Below are positions 44,242 through 53,094 of a stretch of 64,000 bases of DNA, one piece after another. Under the pieces are notes generated by a model. It was not told the DNA's origin. It made no database searches and saw only the letters and a program-made list of their open reading frames with translations. The position numbers and the translations under genes were made by a program. How positions within the stretch are numbered: position 1 is the first letter of the stretch; each line of letters begins with the position of its first letter. The DNA is from Acidobacteriota bacterium (GTDB lineage: Bacteria > Acidobacteriota > Thermoanaerobaculia > Multivoradales > Multivoraceae): assembly GCA_029263415.1 (NCBI GenBank), contig JAJCXN010000039.1, positions 62,001 through 126,000 of the forward strand. The letters are read 5' to 3'.

Positions 44242-45759
44242 ATGAAGACAAGAAGTATTGGTTTGGCCCTCGTGGCCTTGATGGCTCTATTGCTGATTGC
44301 GGGACCATCTCTCGCATCCGATGAGATCCGCGCCCAGTTGGCGCCCGAAGGAATTCAGTTCGAGGCTGAGGGCAACTATCGTTCGCTTTCGCTGCGTGTG
44401 ACCGGTGAAGACCAGGTTGTGGAGCGCACGTTTGAAGCAGAGAGCTTTGCGTTCTTCTCGCCCTCAGAGTTCAACTTGCCCGATGGCGAGTACAACTTCG
44501 AGATGACCTTGAATCCAGATGACGCCGGTCTGAAGAGTCGGGCCCAAGCTGGGACCGCACTGGTCGCTAGGCGCGAGGCAGTGATCAACAGCGGTTGGTT
44601 CCGGCTCGTCAACGGATCGATCGTGACGGACGACGGTTTGGTCGAACCGCCATCGGGCGGTGATGGTGGTGGAGACAGCGCGCCACGAGCAGATGGCTTG
44701 ACTGGCGTGACGCTGGCTGACCAGGTCATCCTTGATGATCTGATTGTCAATGGCAGCATCTGTGCAGGTCAGGATTGTGTCAACGGCGAGAGCTTCGGTT
44801 TCGACACCCTCCGACTCAAGGAGAACAACCTGCGGATCAAGTTCCAGGATACGTCTACCACCGCGAGCTTCCCCACAAACGACTGGCAGATTACCGCCAA
44901 TGACAGCTCAAACGGCGGCAAGAACAAGTACTCGATCGACGACATCGACGGCGGTCGCACTCCGTTCACCATCGAAGCTGGTGCTCGCAGCCACTCGCTC
45001 TACGTCGAAGACGGTGGCCGAATCGGTTTCGGCACCTCCACTCCAGTGGTCCTTCTTCACGCGAAGAATGGCAACACCCCGACCTTGCGTTTGGAGCAAG
45101 ACGGAACCTCGGGCTTCGGTGCGCAGACTTGGGATGTGGCTGGCAACGAGGCCAACTTCTTCATCCGTGATGCCAGCAACGGCTCAACACTGCCGTTCCG
45201 GATCTTCCCGGGCGCGCCATCGAATGCGATCACCATTGAGGCGAGTGGTGATGTGGGAGTCGGGACAACTAGTCCTGATGCAGACATTCATGTTGAGAGA
45301 AGCGGTACCGATGTGGTTTCCCTGCTCTTGTCGCAAACCGGCGGAGTCAGTTGGTCGACTCGCGTTTCGGGCTCCGGACGCTACCGGATCACGGATACCG
45401 ACGGCGCAGGTACCGACGATGGTGTGAATGAGTTCGAGATCTTGGCGAATGGCGACGCCTTTCTTGCGGGTTCGATCACCACCGGTGGCATGACCTGTGG
45501 TTCCGGCTGTGATCTGGTCTTCAGCCCGGACTACGAGCTGGAGTCGATCGAAGACCACGCCGCTTCAATGTGGAAGAACCGTCACCTCCCTGAGGTCGGC
45601 CCTACGATCGAGAACACCCCGGTCAACCTGACTGACAAGACCGGTCGCATGCTCAACGAGCTGGAGAAGGCTCACATCTACATCGAGCAGCTGAACACGA
45701 CCATGCAGCAGATGCAGGAGCGGCTCGAGTTGTTGGAGGCCGAGCAAGTCCCGGAGTAA
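44242..45759 (+). CDS. Secreted tail-fibre-like protein with C-terminal coiled coil
   Basis: I start at ATG 44242 (505 residues), behind AAAGGAG. The signal peptide ends GPSLAS. Residues 25-130 are a beta domain, then a Gly/Asp-rich hinge. Residues about 165-430 resemble trimeric phage-tail or head-decoration repeats (IGFGTSTPVVLLHAKNGN, VGVGTTSPDADIHVER). The end has the YELESIEDHAASMWKNRHLP segment and a heptad helix (LNELEKAHIYIEQLNTTMQQ), as in secreted tail-fibre-like proteins of Bacteroidota and others, where this tail drives trimer assembly. It follows the cadherin-like gene by 159 bp, and the pair probably act at the surface together. No peptidase S74 catalytic pair is clear. Confidence 0.78.
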   Translation: MKTRSIGLALVALMALLLIAGPSLASDEIRAQLAPEGIQFEAEGNYRSLSLRVTGEDQVVERTFEAESFAFFSPSEFNLPDGEYNFEMTLNPDDAGLKSRAQAGTALVARREAVINSGWFRLVNGSIVTDDGLVEPPSGGDGGGDSAPRADGLTGVTLADQVILDDLIVNGSICAGQDCVNGESFGFDTLRLKENNLRIKFQDTSTTASFPTNDWQITANDSSNGGKNKYSIDDIDGGRTPFTIEAGARSHSLYVEDGGRIGFGTSTPVVLLHAKNGNTPTLRLEQDGTSGFGAQTWDVAGNEANFFIRDASNGSTLPFRIFPGAPSNAITIEASGDVGVGTTSPDADIHVERSGTDVVSLLLSQTGGVSWSTRVSGSGRYRITDTDGAGTDDGVNEFEILANGDAFLAGSITTGGMTCGSGCDLVFSPDYELESIEDHAASMWKNRHLPEVGPTIENTPVNLTDKTGRMLNELEKAHIYIEQLNTTMQQMQERLELLEAEQVPE

Positions 45760-45791
45760 GACTCTTCGAGGACAATCCGTTTCCCTTTTGC

Positions 45792-45820
45792 GCCCGGCCG
45801 ACCTTCGGCCGGGCGTTTCT
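45792..45820. terminator. Strong bidirectional terminator
   Basis: A perfect 10-bp stem GCCCGGCCGA-CCT-TCGGCCGGGC (45792-45814) is followed by GTTTCT and, on the other strand, by an AAAAGGG tract. It lies between the convergent tail-fibre-like and sulfatase-like genes. Confidence 0.88.
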
Positions 45821-47258
45821 ATTGTAGGTAGCCCAAGGCTCTGAGAGCGTCGACTGCATCCGAGTCTAGTTCTATGCTCTCCGATGCTCTAGCCTTGCGC
45901 GAGTCCAAGAGAGTGCGCTGCAGCGAGACAAGCTCGTCGTATTCGTCCTTGACCTGCCCCTGCAGATCTCGAACATCGAGGGGCCGTAGTTCTCCCGGAT
46001 CCCTTAGGAGGTCATAGAACTCCTGAGTACCGATGCCGTGGTCGGTGATCAGTTTGAACCTGCCACTAGTCATTATCGAGTCGGAGCCCTTAGCTCGCTC
46101 GGTCTCGCTCACCGACAGGTACCTACGGTGCTCATCCTTCTCTTGGCCGAGGAGTAGCTGGAAGAAGCTCCTCCTGTCGAAGTTGGTCTCGAGCTCGAAA
46201 CCCGCAATCTTGGCAAGTGTTGGCAACAACCCAACCGTGTTGACATGGCTCGTGATCCGGCCGGGCGCGGCCTTCAAGTCTCTGTGAGACAGCATCACCA
46301 ACGGAACCTTGACCTGTGTGTTGTAGAGATATCGGCCGTGTCCCCAGTAGTCGTGGTGCTCCCCGAACTCCTCACCGTGGTCTGACGTGAGGACAACGTA
46401 TGTATCATCCGCGATCCCCAGCTCTTCGAGCTTGTCAACCAGCCTTTGGAGATAGACATCCATGTACTTGATATGCCCATCATAGAGGTATGACTGGTGT
46501 TGGGCATCTCTGGCAGAAAGTGGATAAAGGTGCGAATTTTCCATTTTCTTGAACTCGATCGAACCATCCGCGAGCCCGGTTTCCACAAGATCTCTGTCCT
46601 CGTCCAAGAGGCGGACCTCGTCGTACGGGCCGTGCACATCGATGGCGTGGAGGTACATCAGGAACTCTCTCCTAGAGTTCGCTTCTAGCCATTCTTCGGC
46701 AGCGGGATACAGAGTGTCCAGATACATGTACTCGGTCCAAGTCGCCCCTTCCTGGGCGAAGCTTTGGTCGCCGACATGTCGGCTTACCGGGTAATGGTAC
46801 TCGTCGAACGCCTTATGGATGTTCGAGACACTCCGGTGGAGGTACGGGTGCGTGTGGAAGCCAACAGTCGCGTAGCCTTGCGCCTGGAACTCTCCCGTCA
46901 GCCATATCTCTGGATCGGATGGGAAGGAGATCCCTTGAGTTGTTTCGTCGACAACAATGTCTGTCGCCCCATGTTCAGAAGGCAGCAGACCAGTGAGCAG
47001 ACTGAATGTCGACGGCAAGGTCCAAGGCGCGGCAGAGAAGGCGTTGTCAAAGACGATTCCCTGTTCGGCGAGGCGATCAAGGTTGGGTGAAGTGTTCTTG
47101 TTGTACCCATACAGCCCTAGATGGTCCGGTCTCAGCGTATCTACTACGACAATCACAAAATTTGGTCGGTGAGGCTCAGAGCATGAGCTCAGCACCACGC
47201 CGAGCAGGGCTACTAGCGCAGTAGCAGGTACCCGCCAACGCGGATGGCGATTCTTCAT
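45819..47258 (-). CDS. Sulfatase-superfamily lipoprotein with Thr in place of the formylglycine Cys
   Basis: I start at ATG 47258 (479 residues; GTG 47264 is two codons longer and nearer GGGGAG). The lipobox is LSSC (Cys28 in the longer form). The alkaline-phosphatase-superfamily fold is clear: VVVDTLRPDHLGLYGY metal Asp, NLDRLAEQGIVFDNAFS, and near the end TSDHGEEFGEHHDYWGHG with Asp/His ligands. The sulfatase signature C-x-P-S-R-x-x-L-L-T-G reads TLPSTFSLLTG, so the Cys/Ser that becomes formylglycine is Thr82 and the Arg is lost. Thr nucleophiles are used by phosphotransferases of the fold such as LtaS, EptA and OpgB. A phosphoester or phosphoglycerol role is therefore as likely as sulfate release. 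Confidence 0.82.
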   Translation of the reverse strand: MKNRHPRWRVPATALVALLGVVLSSCSEPHRPNFVIVVVDTLRPDHLGLYGYNKNTSPNLDRLAEQGIVFDNAFSAAPWTLPSTFSLLTGLLPSEHGATDIVVDETTQGISFPSDPEIWLTGEFQAQGYATVGFHTHPYLHRSVSNIHKAFDEYHYPVSRHVGDQSFAQEGATWTEYMYLDTLYPAAEEWLEANSRREFLMYLHAIDVHGPYDEVRLLDEDRDLVETGLADGSIEFKKMENSHLYPLSARDAQHQSYLYDGHIKYMDVYLQRLVDKLEELGIADDTYVVLTSDHGEEFGEHHDYWGHGRYLYNTQVKVPLVMLSHRDLKAAPGRITSHVNTVGLLPTLAKIAGFELETNFDRRSFFQLLLGQEKDEHRRYLSVSETERAKGSDSIMTSGRFKLITDHGIGTQEFYDLLRDPGELRPLDVRDLQGQVKDEYDELVSLQRTLLDSRKARASESIELDSDAVDALRALGYLQ

Positions 47259-47264
47259 CGTCAC

Positions 47265-47755
47265 ATTTCTCCCCGTACAGCCTGACGAGGGGTATTCAGT
47301 CTTCGCCGGGATGACAGTGGAGGGTCGCCGACCGGGGTCCGCCGAGAGAGGCGTGGCGGGCTTCGGAGCCGACGCGCTCCGGCCCTCTCCCGGGCTCAGT
47401 GCCTGGGATCATCTATTGTACTTAGAGGCAATCTCGCCGTCGATCTTCGACATCTCGCGTTGCGACATACCAAGATTCACGGCGGCGGGAAAGGGCGTGG
47501 GTCCCAGCCCGTCCTGCTACCACCGGTTGCGTTCTCGTGTTTCGCCAGTCGAAGTTCCGTCGGTCAAGCGAGCGAAGTCTCCGGTTGGCCGCCCCCTTCG
47601 GCTTGCAATCAGCAGAGAGCGTTGATCTGCTATCGGTAAACCGGTTGGAGCGTCGGTGCTCGGACGAGTGGGGCGAACTCGACTCGCAACGCCAGCGGCG
47701 TGAACACGGCGGTTACAGAATGTAGCCACAAAACTTGGACTAGGTAGAGCAGTCA
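47265..47755. other. Intergenic region between divergent genes
   Basis: This 491-bp region should hold promoters for the sulfatase-like (minus) and acyltransferase (plus) genes. Short open frames here have poor codon use and no ribosome site. I see no convincing RNA or repeat. It could contain degraded sequence at the edge of the polysaccharide locus. Confidence 0.4.
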
Positions 47756-49705
47756 ATGAACAACCATCGCTTGGACATTACCGGCCTGCGCACTATTGCG
47801 GTGTTGGCTGTCATCTTTTTCCACGCCGAGTTTCCAAGTTTTGCGGGCGGCTATGTCGGCGTCGACGTGTTCTTTGTCATTAGCGGGTATCTGATTACGG
47901 GCAAGATACTGCGCGAACTGGACCAAGAACGATTCTCAGTCTGGCGGTTCTATGTGGGCAGACTAAGGCGCCTGATGCCGGCCTTGGTTGCAACGACGAC
48001 CCTAACGTTCGGGTTGGGTGTCCTAGTCCTCTCGCCTGATCACTTGGTACATTTGGCGAAATCGTCGGTCGCTGGGACGTTCTGGGTCTCGAACATCCTG
48101 TTCTGGCTCGATGCTGGATACTGGGACCTTGAGTCGTCATTGAAGCCCCTGCTTCACACTTGGTCTCTCGGGGTGGAGGAACAGTTCTACTTCTTCTGGC
48201 CTGGCCTACTCATTGGGCTCTCGTGGGCGCGAAGACGTTGGGTCGTGTGGTTAGGACTCGCCGTACTCGGAGTCACCAGCGTCATCGCCGCTGAACTCTG
48301 GATCGCCAAGGATGCCAACGCAGCGTTCTACCTGACTCCGTTCAGGGTAGGAGAGTTCGCAATCGGCGGCTTGGTCTTGCTGACGGAACAATGGAAGCCG
48401 CGTCGAAAATGGCTGCTCGAGATCGTGGCCTTGACTGGAGGCTCCTTGGTCTCATACGCGATCTTCACCTTTACAGCAGCGACGCGCTTCCCAGGCTGGA
48501 GTGCAATGATCGCTTGCACGGGCACCGCCGCATTGATCTATTCAGGGGAAGCCTTGCTCGTGCCGCGCCTACTCCGGAACCGACTAGCTGTTTGGATTGG
48601 TTTGCGCGCCTATTCCCTATACCTGGTTCACTGGCCCTTGTTCACCCTCTATAGGTATTGGCGCGTTGAGCCGATCTCGGGTGTCGAGGAGATTGGCCTG
48701 ATCGGGGTGGCGTTCTTCTTGGCGGACCTGTTGTACCGAGGAGTCGAGGAGCGTTTTCGCTATCCGCCTCCGTCGACCCGGCACGACGACCGGATCTTTG
48801 CTGGTGCGGTACTGGCCCTTGGCGGCGTACTTTGCCTGCCGGCGGCGCTATCCTGGTGGCAGGAGGGCTGGGATTGGCGAATCGGAGCTAGTCCAGATCC
48901 CTCCATCACTGCGAAGCTTGAGAAAAACTGTGTTGACCGTGTCGGCCTCTGTGAGGTTGGTACGGAAGTGGTGCTGGTGGGCGACAGCCACGCGAAACAT
49001 TGGACTCCGGCGGTGGGCCAGGTACTGCAGCACATTGGCGTTTCAGGCACTCGGTATCCGTTGGTCAACAACTGCAAGTTTCTTCGAGATGCCTACTTCG
49101 GATACTCCGTCAAGAACCGTGCAGACAACGAATGTCGGCGGGCCGTTCAGGAGTGGTTCGATGCCATCGAGCGAGACAATCCGCGAGTGGTTATCTTGGC
49201 TAGCTTCTGGCCGGCGGGTCTCAGTGTGCGCAGTCCAAGTGGCAGGATCCTGGGTGACTATATGGATCGAAATCCGACTCTCGAGGAGAGCCAGGCGTAC
49301 TTCGAACAACAGCTGTCCATGACGATCGGACACCTCAAGAGTCACGGGAGGAAAGTTGTTGTTCTGGGATCAACGCCACTCTTGTCGCCGAATCCGCTCG
49401 GTTGCCTTTCTCGACCCTCCTACCTCGGTAAGATTGACTGCGCGTCGAAGACGACCGTCACGGAGCCCGCTACACACCGCTACCTTCAAGGGGTCTTTGA
49501 TGACATCGGAGCGGACCCAGAGGTCTTCTATTTCGATACCTTCGAAGAGCTTTGCCCCGACGGAGAATGTCGACTGAGTGACCGGGGGGTGTCGTTGTTT
49601 CGCGACCGGCATCACCTCTCGAAGTACGGGTCGCTTTGGTTTGAGCGGTACCGGTTCGGTGCGCTCGAGGCTTTCCTGCGCCAGGCTCTTCGTGATCGCC
49701 AATGA
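47756..49705 (+). CDS. Acyltransferase-3 / SGNH fusion (OafA-like O-acetyltransferase)
   Basis: The 649-residue product has an N-terminal membrane acyltransferase-3 domain (about 1-350, ten helices) starting RLDITGLRTIAVLAVIFFHA, with the catalytic His in that segment, GGYVGVDVFFVISGYLITG and HTWSLGVEEQFYFFWP. A linker leads to a periplasmic SGNH hydrolase-like domain, about 395-645, with GDSHAKHW (Ser block I) and DRHHLSKYG (Asp/His block V). Such two-domain proteins, as OafA of Salmonella, move acetyl groups from acetyl-CoA to exported sugars. It opens the polysaccharide locus and would O-acetylate the glycan. Confidence 0.93.
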   Translation: MNNHRLDITGLRTIAVLAVIFFHAEFPSFAGGYVGVDVFFVISGYLITGKILRELDQERFSVWRFYVGRLRRLMPALVATTTLTFGLGVLVLSPDHLVHLAKSSVAGTFWVSNILFWLDAGYWDLESSLKPLLHTWSLGVEEQFYFFWPGLLIGLSWARRRWVVWLGLAVLGVTSVIAAELWIAKDANAAFYLTPFRVGEFAIGGLVLLTEQWKPRRKWLLEIVALTGGSLVSYAIFTFTAATRFPGWSAMIACTGTAALIYSGEALLVPRLLRNRLAVWIGLRAYSLYLVHWPLFTLYRYWRVEPISGVEEIGLIGVAFFLADLLYRGVEERFRYPPPSTRHDDRIFAGAVLALGGVLCLPAALSWWQEGWDWRIGASPDPSITAKLEKNCVDRVGLCEVGTEVVLVGDSHAKHWTPAVGQVLQHIGVSGTRYPLVNNCKFLRDAYFGYSVKNRADNECRRAVQEWFDAIERDNPRVVILASFWPAGLSVRSPSGRILGDYMDRNPTLEESQAYFEQQLSMTIGHLKSHGRKVVVLGSTPLLSPNPLGCLSRPSYLGKIDCASKTTVTEPATHRYLQGVFDDIGADPEVFYFDTFEELCPDGECRLSDRGVSLFRDRHHLSKYGSLWFERYRFGALEAFLRQALRDRQ

Positions 49706-49913
49706 TCCGTCGACAGTCTTGGCCACACCTCTGGTTTTTTAAACGTGAGTTCGCACTGTGGGTTTGCCGCAAGATGGCGACATTTCTCTCAAGAAGAGTC
49801 TTCAGGCCACCATTGGGGACCGAAGCTGCCGGCGGCAAGTGCCAAACAGGTTGGACTGGTCTGCGACGGCCTCCGGCACCTCCGATGCTTTCTTGCTACA
49901 GTTCGTCGCGGCC

Positions 49914-50633
49914 ATGAATATGACGCAATGGATGGATGAGGCCTTCTACCCCTCCCACGAGGATCAGTGGGACAACAAGCGATTTCGGCTTGTTCTGGAG
50001 TCGGCTATCGAAGCCGACTGGAGCGTGCTCGACTACGGCGCTGGTCGCGGTGCCCTCGAGGAAATGAACTTCAAGGGTCGAGCTCGATTCGTGGCCGGAG
50101 TCGATCCAGACCAGGCTGTCCTCGGAAATCCTCACCTTGATGAGGCCCGGATCCTGTCGATGCCTGGCGCCAGGATTCCGTATCCCGACGGATCATTTGA
50201 CCTGGTCTATTCGAACAATGTCTTAGAGCACGTGCCCGACCCGCTTGCCACCTTGAGAGAGGTTGAACGTGTCTTGAAGCCCGGCGGCTCCTTTGTGGCG
50301 AAGACCCCCAACAAGGCGCACTACGTCCCGTTGGTGGCGATGCTAACTCCCCACATTTTTCATGAATTTGTCAGCAAGCTGCGAGGACGCGGGGCCCATG
50401 ACACCTTCCCGACGCTCTATCGTTGCAATACGCCGAGGCGGGTGACAAAACTTGCACGGCAAGCCGGTCTGGCCTTGTCCAGTATCGCGATGTGGGAGGG
50501 GCGGCCCGAGTATCTAAGAATGGCGATGCCGCTCTACCTGGCGGGCTACGCCTACGAGCGCGTAGTCAATGTGTCTGATCTCTTTTCCGGCCTGCGCTGC
50601 GTCATGGTGTGCACCCTACGCAAACTACAATGA
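49914..50633 (+). CDS. SAM-dependent methyltransferase
   Basis: I start at ATG 49914 (239 residues); the earlier frame is not protein-like. It is a class I methyltransferase with motif I VLDYGAGRGALEE, acidic motif II VDPDQAV, LVYSNNVLEHVPDP for motif IV and LKPGGSFVAKTPN for motif V. It probably acts on a sugar or lipid-linked glycan in the adjacent locus, or on a small molecule; the target is not predictable. The 208 bp between it and the acyltransferase gene contain a T6 run near 49735 but only a weak stem. The stop lies 8 bp from the convergent WecA-like gene. Confidence 0.87.
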   Translation: MNMTQWMDEAFYPSHEDQWDNKRFRLVLESAIEADWSVLDYGAGRGALEEMNFKGRARFVAGVDPDQAVLGNPHLDEARILSMPGARIPYPDGSFDLVYSNNVLEHVPDPLATLREVERVLKPGGSFVAKTPNKAHYVPLVAMLTPHIFHEFVSKLRGRGAHDTFPTLYRCNTPRRVTKLARQAGLALSSIAMWEGRPEYLRMAMPLYLAGYAYERVVNVSDLFSGLRCVMVCTLRKLQ

Positions 50634-50641
50634 CTGGGCCG

Positions 50642-51799
50642 TCAGCGCGAGCGGCCCACTGGCTCAGAACTCGACTTCAACAACTCCTGGCGCTGAAGCT
50701 GAGTGATGGTCTGGGCACGCCGTGCCAAGCCTAACGAACGCACAAGAAAGATAGCGGCGAGTTCGACCACCAACAGCACGATGCCCAGACCACTTTGTTT
50801 GGTGAGAGCCACGACTAAGGCCATGATGCAGGAAACTGCCACCATCGCGTAGATGTAGCGCACGGCCGCGCGCCGGTTGGTGACGACAGACTCCAATAGG
50901 TGATGCAGGTGGTTGCGGTCGGCGTTGACGACCCGGAGGAAGCGGCCGAAAAAGCGACCCTTGGGGCGTTCTAGGAACCGCAGGATCATGACCAGGAGGG
51001 TGTCGATAATCGGAACCCCAAGAGCCAAGACGGGAACCAGGATGGCCACGGCTACCGGTGACTTGAGCGAAGCGGAGACGCTCAAGCTGGCGAGCAGGAA
51101 GCCTAGAGTCAGCGATCCGCTGTCGCCCATGAAGATCCGTGCGGGCTCCCAGTTGTGGGGTAGGAAACCTAGGCTCCCGCCGACCATGGCCGCGGTCAAG
51201 ACGGCAGCGAGCGGGTGGTGGTGGACGATCGAAAAGCATAGGAAACTGAAGCCGATGATGGCAACCACCCCCGACGCGAGCCCGTCGAGCCCGTCGATTA
51301 GGTTGATCGCGTTGGTCACGCCAACAATCCAGACGACGGTAAGGATTTCGCTGAAGCCGCCGAGATTGATGACTCCGCCGGGAACTCCCAAGACTTCGAA
51401 TTCCAGACCTGAGAAGACCACCAGGCATGCCGCCAGGCACTGCATCAACAGCTTCTTCGGAACCGAGATACCCACAAGGTCGTCGACGAGGCCAGTGAAG
51501 AAGACCAGGCTCGTTGCGAGAACGAGGGTGATCAGGTCTACACTAGTAGTAGCCCCACGCCATTCTTGCCACATCGGTAGCGTCACTGCAGTGGCGCCGA
51601 ATCCGAGGCCCGTCACGATGGCAATGCCTCCGAGGCGTGGGACCGGCTCGGAATGGAGCTTTCTCTGACCAGGGTGGTCGAGAGCCTTGATCGCGACGGC
51701 GAACCGGGCGACCAGCGGCACCAACAAGTTGGTGACAACGCCCGCGATCACGATGGTGATGACCGCTGCCCCAACGAGCCGGGGATCGAGCGGCGTCAC
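50642..51799 (-). CDS. Polyprenyl-phosphate GlcNAc-1-phosphate transferase-like (WecA/MraY superfamily)
   Basis: This 385-residue protein has about eleven membrane helices. It carries the superfamily motifs: FTGLVDDLVG (catalytic Asp pair), NAINLIDGLDGLA (NxxNxxDGxDGLA), RIFMGDSGSLTLGF and RNHLHHLL (the HIHH-like loop). It would move a HexNAc-1-phosphate from UDP-sugar to undecaprenyl phosphate at the inner face of the membrane, starting the glycan. The HLHH loop and its place beside wecB/wecC favour WecA/TagO over MraY. Its start overlaps the wecC stop by 4 bp, so the two are coupled. Confidence 0.9.
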   Translation of the reverse strand: MTPLDPRLVGAAVITIVIAGVVTNLLVPLVARFAVAIKALDHPGQRKLHSEPVPRLGGIAIVTGLGFGATAVTLPMWQEWRGATTSVDLITLVLATSLVFFTGLVDDLVGISVPKKLLMQCLAACLVVFSGLEFEVLGVPGGVINLGGFSEILTVVWIVGVTNAINLIDGLDGLASGVVAIIGFSFLCFSIVHHHPLAAVLTAAMVGGSLGFLPHNWEPARIFMGDSGSLTLGFLLASLSVSASLKSPVAVAILVPVLALGVPIIDTLLVMILRFLERPKGRFFGRFLRVVNADRNHLHHLLESVVTNRRAAVRYIYAMVAVSCIMALVVALTKQSGLGIVLLVVELAAIFLVRSLGLARRAQTITQLQRQELLKSSSEPVGRSR

Positions 51800-53091
51800 C
51801 TTAGGAGACCACAGGTGTCGATGACCACCTTGCTCGCCAAGGCGCCGTGATTGACGTCCAGGAACTCTCGATGCTTCACCAGGGCGACGATGATATCCGC
51901 GTGCGCTATTGCTGTTTCAAGGTCCACCAGTTTGACACCCGACGCGTCGAGCTTGGCAGGAAGTTCCACAATGTTGGGTTCGACCGCCAGGATCGTCCCC
52001 GCTTGGGAGGCGGCCAGCTGGAGGGCGATCTCGACGGAGGGGCTCTCTCTTAGGTCGTCGACGTCGTTCTTGTAGGAAAGCCCGAGACATGCGATCACTG
52101 GATCGGTGAGGCCCTCGACCTTGCTTTGCACATCTTCGACCACCCGGCTCGTCTTCGTCTGATTGACCCCTCGCGCGGCTTTGAGCAAGGGTGCGTCGCC
52201 ACCGGCTGAGTCGATGATGAACCAGGGATCGATCGGAATACAATGTCCGCCTACCCCGGGGCCGGGTTTCAAGATTTGGACGCGCGGGTGGTGGTTAGCG
52301 ATGTCTATCAGCCGCCAGACGTCGATTCCGAAACGCTCACAGAGCATTGACAGCTCGTTGGCTAGAGCGATGTTGACGTCACGAAAAGCGTTTTCAGTGA
52401 GTTTCGCCATCTCGGCCGTGCGCGCGTCGGTTTTCACGATCTCGCCAGCGACGAAGCTCCGGTAGAAGTCGTGCGCACGGGCGGTGGACTCAGCGTCGAT
52501 GCCGCCGACCACTCGATCGTTTTGCACCAACTCTTCGAGGATTCTGCCTGGCAATACTCGTTCCGGGCAGTGCGCGAGGAAGAAGCGGTTTCGACCTGGT
52601 GGGTTGCTGTCCTCGTTGGATGGGGCGGCCAGGTCGGGACGCAGCTCTGCAAGCCAGCGGCCGATCTTTTCGGTGGTACCGATCGGGCTAGTGGATTCCA
52701 GGATCACCAGGCTAGACGCGGTCAGAAAAGGAGCGACAGCCCTCGTTGCGGCCTCCACGTAGGAGAGTTCTGGCCGATTGTCGGCACTTAGTGGAGTAGG
52801 CACGGCGATGATGTAGATGTCAGCCGTAGCCGGCTCCAGCGAAGCCGTGAGCTGGCCGCTCTGTACCGCGGAACGCACCAGGATGTCGAGGCCGGGCTCG
52901 ACGATGTGGATTTCGCCTAGATTGATTCTGTCAACGGTCTTGGTGTTTACATCGACACCAAGGACGTCGAATCCCTTGGTAGCCAAGAGGCTGGCGGTGG
53001 GAAGGCCGATATAGCCCAATCCCATGACGCAGACCTTCCTTCGCAGCCCTTGGGCTGCGTCTGTGTGCCCTGCTGTAAACCCCGAATCCAC
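51796..53091 (-). CDS. wecC: UDP-N-acetyl-D-mannosamine dehydrogenase
   Basis: This 431-residue nucleotide-sugar dehydrogenase starts at GTG 53091 behind GAGGGG. It has a Rossmann NAD site KVCVMGLGYIGLPTASLLA, ILESTSPIGTTEKI, AHCPERVLPG, KLTENAFRDVNIALANEL and the catalytic PGPGVGGHCIPIDPWFI; in WecC-type enzymes the active Cys sits in GGHCIP. It oxidises UDP-ManNAc to UDP-ManNAcA in two NAD-dependent steps. The C-terminal domain has CLGLSYKNDVDDLRESPSV. It pairs with wecB (56244) in the same operon. The long N-terminus (18 residues before the Rossmann start) may mean that translation starts later. Confidence 0.92.
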   Translation of the reverse strand: MDSGFTAGHTDAAQGLRRKVCVMGLGYIGLPTASLLATKGFDVLGVDVNTKTVDRINLGEIHIVEPGLDILVRSAVQSGQLTASLEPATADIYIIAVPTPLSADNRPELSYVEAATRAVAPFLTASSLVILESTSPIGTTEKIGRWLAELRPDLAAPSNEDSNPPGRNRFFLAHCPERVLPGRILEELVQNDRVVGGIDAESTARAHDFYRSFVAGEIVKTDARTAEMAKLTENAFRDVNIALANELSMLCERFGIDVWRLIDIANHHPRVQILKPGPGVGGHCIPIDPWFIIDSAGGDAPLLKAARGVNQTKTSRVVEDVQSKVEGLTDPVIACLGLSYKNDVDDLRESPSVEIALQLAASQAGTILAVEPNIVELPAKLDASGVKLVDLETAIAHADIIVALVKHREFLDVNHGALASKVVIDTCGLLR

Positions 53092-53094
53092 GAG

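Noticed and set aside
47311-47625. Plus-strand 104-codon open frame in the 47.3-47.7 kb gap
   Set aside because: It has no ribosome site, no domain and irregular codon use. I treat the stretch as intergenic.
49722-49741. Terminator with T6 run after the acyltransferase gene
   Set aside because: The T run is there, but the stem before it is only three base pairs, so I do not list it.
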